DNA of 6,494 bases, taken from the NCBI GenBank assembly GCA_000437375.1, contig FR898227.1, positions 4,583-11,076 of the forward strand, in the 5' to 3' direction. A program made the translations under genes and the position numbers. The stretch's first letter is position 1. Each line of letters begins with the position of its first letter. Positions 4,732 through 6,494 of this stretch are shown piece by piece. Origin of the DNA: Eubacterium sp. CAG:841. Its GTDB lineage: Bacteria; Bacillota; Clostridia; Oscillospirales; CAG-272. A model generated the notes under the pieces. That model had not been told where the DNA came from. It worked only from the letters and a program-made list of their open reading frames with translations, and ran no database searches.

Positions 4732-6384
4732 TTGAAAAACAAGAAAATTACAGTAAAGGATGAAACGCGCGAGGAGAGGGCGGCTCGACTGTTCTCCGTT
4801 GCGCGCACGGCTAAAAGCGTTACCGATGATTATTGGAGAAAAATGCGCGCATATTACGAAGGCAGACACGACACGGCGCGTCAGACCGGAGATTTTCTTT
4901 CGGCAATAGATTTGCCATGGTCGCCGGCTTCTTTGCCCGATGCATATATGCACGTTGAAAGTCAGATAGATTCTCATATTCCCGATTTTGAATTTTCGGG
5001 CAGAGGAAAGGACGACGGTGTTTTTGCCGGTGCAAGAGAAAAGGTCGTGCGCTATGTTTGCGATATAAACGATATGGAGACAAAAAACGCCGTAAACGAG
5101 CGAAGACTCGGTCTTTACGGAAGTGCCGTATGGAAGCTTTCCGTAGGAATAGGCGAAACGGGTGACGCGGAGATAGCGGTTGAAAATCCTTCGCCCGATT
5201 GTATTTTTACAGACCCTTCCGCCACTTCGACGGATGAATGTGAGTACATTATCTACACCTATAAAATAAGTATGATGAAGGCAAAACGGCTTTTTGCCGA
5301 GGATCTTCGCAGGGAAAACACAACGCTTGAGGACATTGTGTCCGAAAGCAACAGGGCAGGCGGAGTTTTTGCTCCCGACAGAACTTCCGATGACTGCGAG
5401 CTTGTCGATATAACCGAATTCTGGTTCAGACAGCCGCAGGATGGGACGTGCATCTCGGCGGGCGCGGACGGCAAGAACTATGTATATTCTTACAAAGCCG
5501 GAGACATTGCGCTTTCGATACTCGTTTGCGGAAGAGAGCTGCGTTATATCCCGAAGTTCTGGGAAAACAGCGGCTGCCGCAAATATCCGATAGTTATATA
5601 TAACAGAATACCGAGAGAAGGCTCGGTTTGGGGCAGAAGCGAAATAGAGCAGATAATTCCGCTTATCGATGCCGCTGACCGTCAGCTGGCATTTGCACAG
5701 CTCAACACCGCGTTTTCTGCAAGCGATATCATCGTTTGTGAAGAGAACGCTTTCGCACCGGACTGCTATCCCGAAAGCAGACCCGGTGCCGTGTGGAAGC
5801 TGCGTCCCGGAATGACGGGTAAAGTAAACAGGCTTGGTGGAATGACGGGCGACGGCGGTCATTATGAAATAGTTGACCGTTACCGTTCACTTATGAAAGA
5901 GGCGCTCGGCAACTACGATTTTATGCTCGGAGACTCTGCCACAAAGGTTACAACGGCTACCGGTCTTGCGCTTCTTTCCGATTTTGCGGGAAAGCGTGTA
6001 AATGCTAAAAACTCCTGCAAAAAAGCGGGCTTTTCAAGGCTTTACAGGCTTATAGACTGTCTTGCGCTTGAAATATACGGCAAGGAAAAGCTAATTTCCA
6101 TAGGCGCATACGATGAAGGTATGCCATGCGACGGTATAGATTATATCAATACTTATGGGTATGTACCCGATATTGATATAAGAATACACGTGGGCGACGC
6201 TCTTGAATATTCGCGTTCGTTTGCGATATCGGCGCTGAAATCGCTTATGGAAGCGGAAATAACAAAGGAAAATTATCCTGTGGTGAGAGAATACATCCGT
6301 GCGATAGAGCTTCCCGAATGTGCGGCGCTTGTCGAAGCGCTTGACACTCTTTACAAAAACGATGTGGAGGAAAACGAAAAATGA
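4732..6384 (+). CDS. Phage portal protein
   Basis: This 550-aa protein would form the dodecameric ring at the capsid vertex where TerL docks and DNA enters. Evidence is position directly after terL, size in the portal range, and family-like stretches: an N-terminal helical part with DDYWRKMRAYYEGRH (32-46), then GSVWGRSEIEQIIPLIDAAD (297-316) as in the portal wing/stem region, RPGAVWKLRPG (350-360), and DSATKVTTATGLALLSDFAG (401-420), resembling the segment that precedes the tunnel loop and crown. The start is a TTG 1 nt after the terL stop. AAAGGA (4713-4718) lies 13 nt upstream, rather far, and an in-frame TAA at 4702-4704 excludes most longer starts. The end overlaps the next gene by ATGA. 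No protease or head-morphogenesis domain is fused. The long open frame on the opposite strand is a shadow. Confidence 0.88.
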   Translation: MKNKKITVKDETREERAARLFSVARTAKSVTDDYWRKMRAYYEGRHDTARQTGDFLSAIDLPWSPASLPDAYMHVESQIDSHIPDFEFSGRGKDDGVFAGAREKVVRYVCDINDMETKNAVNERRLGLYGSAVWKLSVGIGETGDAEIAVENPSPDCIFTDPSATSTDECEYIIYTYKISMMKAKRLFAEDLRRENTTLEDIVSESNRAGGVFAPDRTSDDCELVDITEFWFRQPQDGTCISAGADGKNYVYSYKAGDIALSILVCGRELRYIPKFWENSGCRKYPIVIYNRIPREGSVWGRSEIEQIIPLIDAADRQLAFAQLNTAFSASDIIVCEENAFAPDCYPESRPGAVWKLRPGMTGKVNRLGGMTGDGGHYEIVDRYRSLMKEALGNYDFMLGDSATKVTTATGLALLSDFAGKRVNAKNSCKKAGFSRLYRLIDCLALEIYGKEKLISIGAYDEGMPCDGIDYINTYGYVPDIDIRIHVGDALEYSRSFAISALKSLMEAEITKENYPVVREYIRAIELPECAALVEALDTLYKNDVEENEK

Positions 6385-6494
6385 ACAGTGAAAACAAAGA
6401 TATGATAATGTCCGAAGAGGCGAAAGAGATTAAAACAACGGAAGCAGCTCCTTACGTTTCCGAAGATTCGGATGAGAAGGTGAGCGAGGAGGGC
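6381..6494 (+). CDS. Start of acidic protein in scaffold position (partial)
   Basis: The ATG at 6381 overlaps the portal stop in an ATGA junction and is preceded by GTGGAGGA (6364-6371) at good spacing. Only 38 codons are present and the frame is open to the window end. The visible part begins MNSENKDMIMSEEAKEI and is rich in Glu, Asp, Ser and Lys with few hydrophobics, so it is probably disordered or helical. Directly after a portal gene, a capsid scaffolding protein is the usual occupant, though a head-morphogenesis protein or protease is also possible. Function is inferred from position and composition only. Confidence 0.7.
   Translation, partial: MNSENKDMIMSEEAKEIKTTEAAPYVSEDSDEKVSEEG

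Larger units (their letters stand above)
2654..6494 (+). mobile_element. Phage-derived packaging module (prophage, remnant or GTA-like element), continues past window
   Basis: The region has the standard tailed-phage order TerS, TerL, portal, probable scaffold, under one strong SOS-type promoter, and every gene appears intact. The right edge is outside the window. The left edge is uncertain: it could be just after the terminator at 2634 or could include the XRE gene. No integrase, attachment-site repeat, repressor/Cro pair, replication or lysis gene is visible, so active prophage, defective phage and domesticated element cannot be separated here. Confidence 0.75.

Noticed and set aside
4723..5862. 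379-aa open frame on the minus strand opposite the portal gene
   Set aside because: It lies antisense to a well-supported portal gene, its translation shows no recognisable domain, and it breaks the operon order. It looks like a shadow created by the codon bias of the sense strand.
1..6494. CRISPR array, tRNA, rRNA, insertion sequence or reverse-transcriptase/retron-type system
   Set aside because: No regularly spaced repeats, tRNA-like cloverleaf, transposase or reverse-transcriptase motifs were seen on either strand. The only tandem repeats are the short LexA-like ones.

Overview
The window looks like a low- to mid-GC Firmicutes chromosome, most likely a gut Clostridia lineage (Oscillospirales/Ruminococcaceae type). 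This is inferred from strong purine-rich Shine-Dalgarno sites, TTGACA/TATAAT promoters with TG extensions, and a Bacillus/Clostridium-type LexA box. No rRNA or taxonomic marker is present, so the assignment is tentative.

Left part (1-2634), probably host DNA. A long-chain acyl-CoA synthetase-like gene (30-1676) runs leftward. A 247-bp divergent intergenic region separates it from a rightward gene (1924-2589) for an XRE-family regulator with a four-helix membrane tail. This region holds a convincing rightward extended -10 promoter whose -10 lies inside a perfect 13-bp palindrome, plus a second imperfect palindrome over the -35. Both are candidate operators for autoregulation. A rho-independent terminator (2597-2634) closes the regulator gene.

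Control region (2635-2781). Immediately after the terminator is a consensus promoter (TTGACA, 17 bp, TATAAT, with a TG extension). It is overlapped by two direct repeats that match the Firmicutes LexA (SOS) box: one complete just upstream of the -35, and one with a single mismatch filling the spacer. An AT-rich 20-bp palindrome lies just upstream.

Right part (2782-6494, continuing out of the window), a phage packaging operon. The order is a 74-aa protein with a CxxC/HxxC zinc-site pattern, a terminase small subunit with an unusual four-cysteine insertion, an intact terminase large subunit, a portal protein, and the start of an acidic protein in the scaffold position. The genes are 1 nt apart or overlapping, which suggests one transcript with translational coupling. 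TerS recognises DNA, TerL cuts and pumps it, and the portal is the entry pore of the capsid.

The most notable point is the regulation and placement. A complete-looking packaging module appears to be placed directly under LexA control, next to apparently host genes, with no integrase, CI/Cro switch or replication gene in between. This could be the end of an ordinary SOS-induced prophage, or a domesticated phage-like or gene-transfer-agent-like element. The window is too short to decide.
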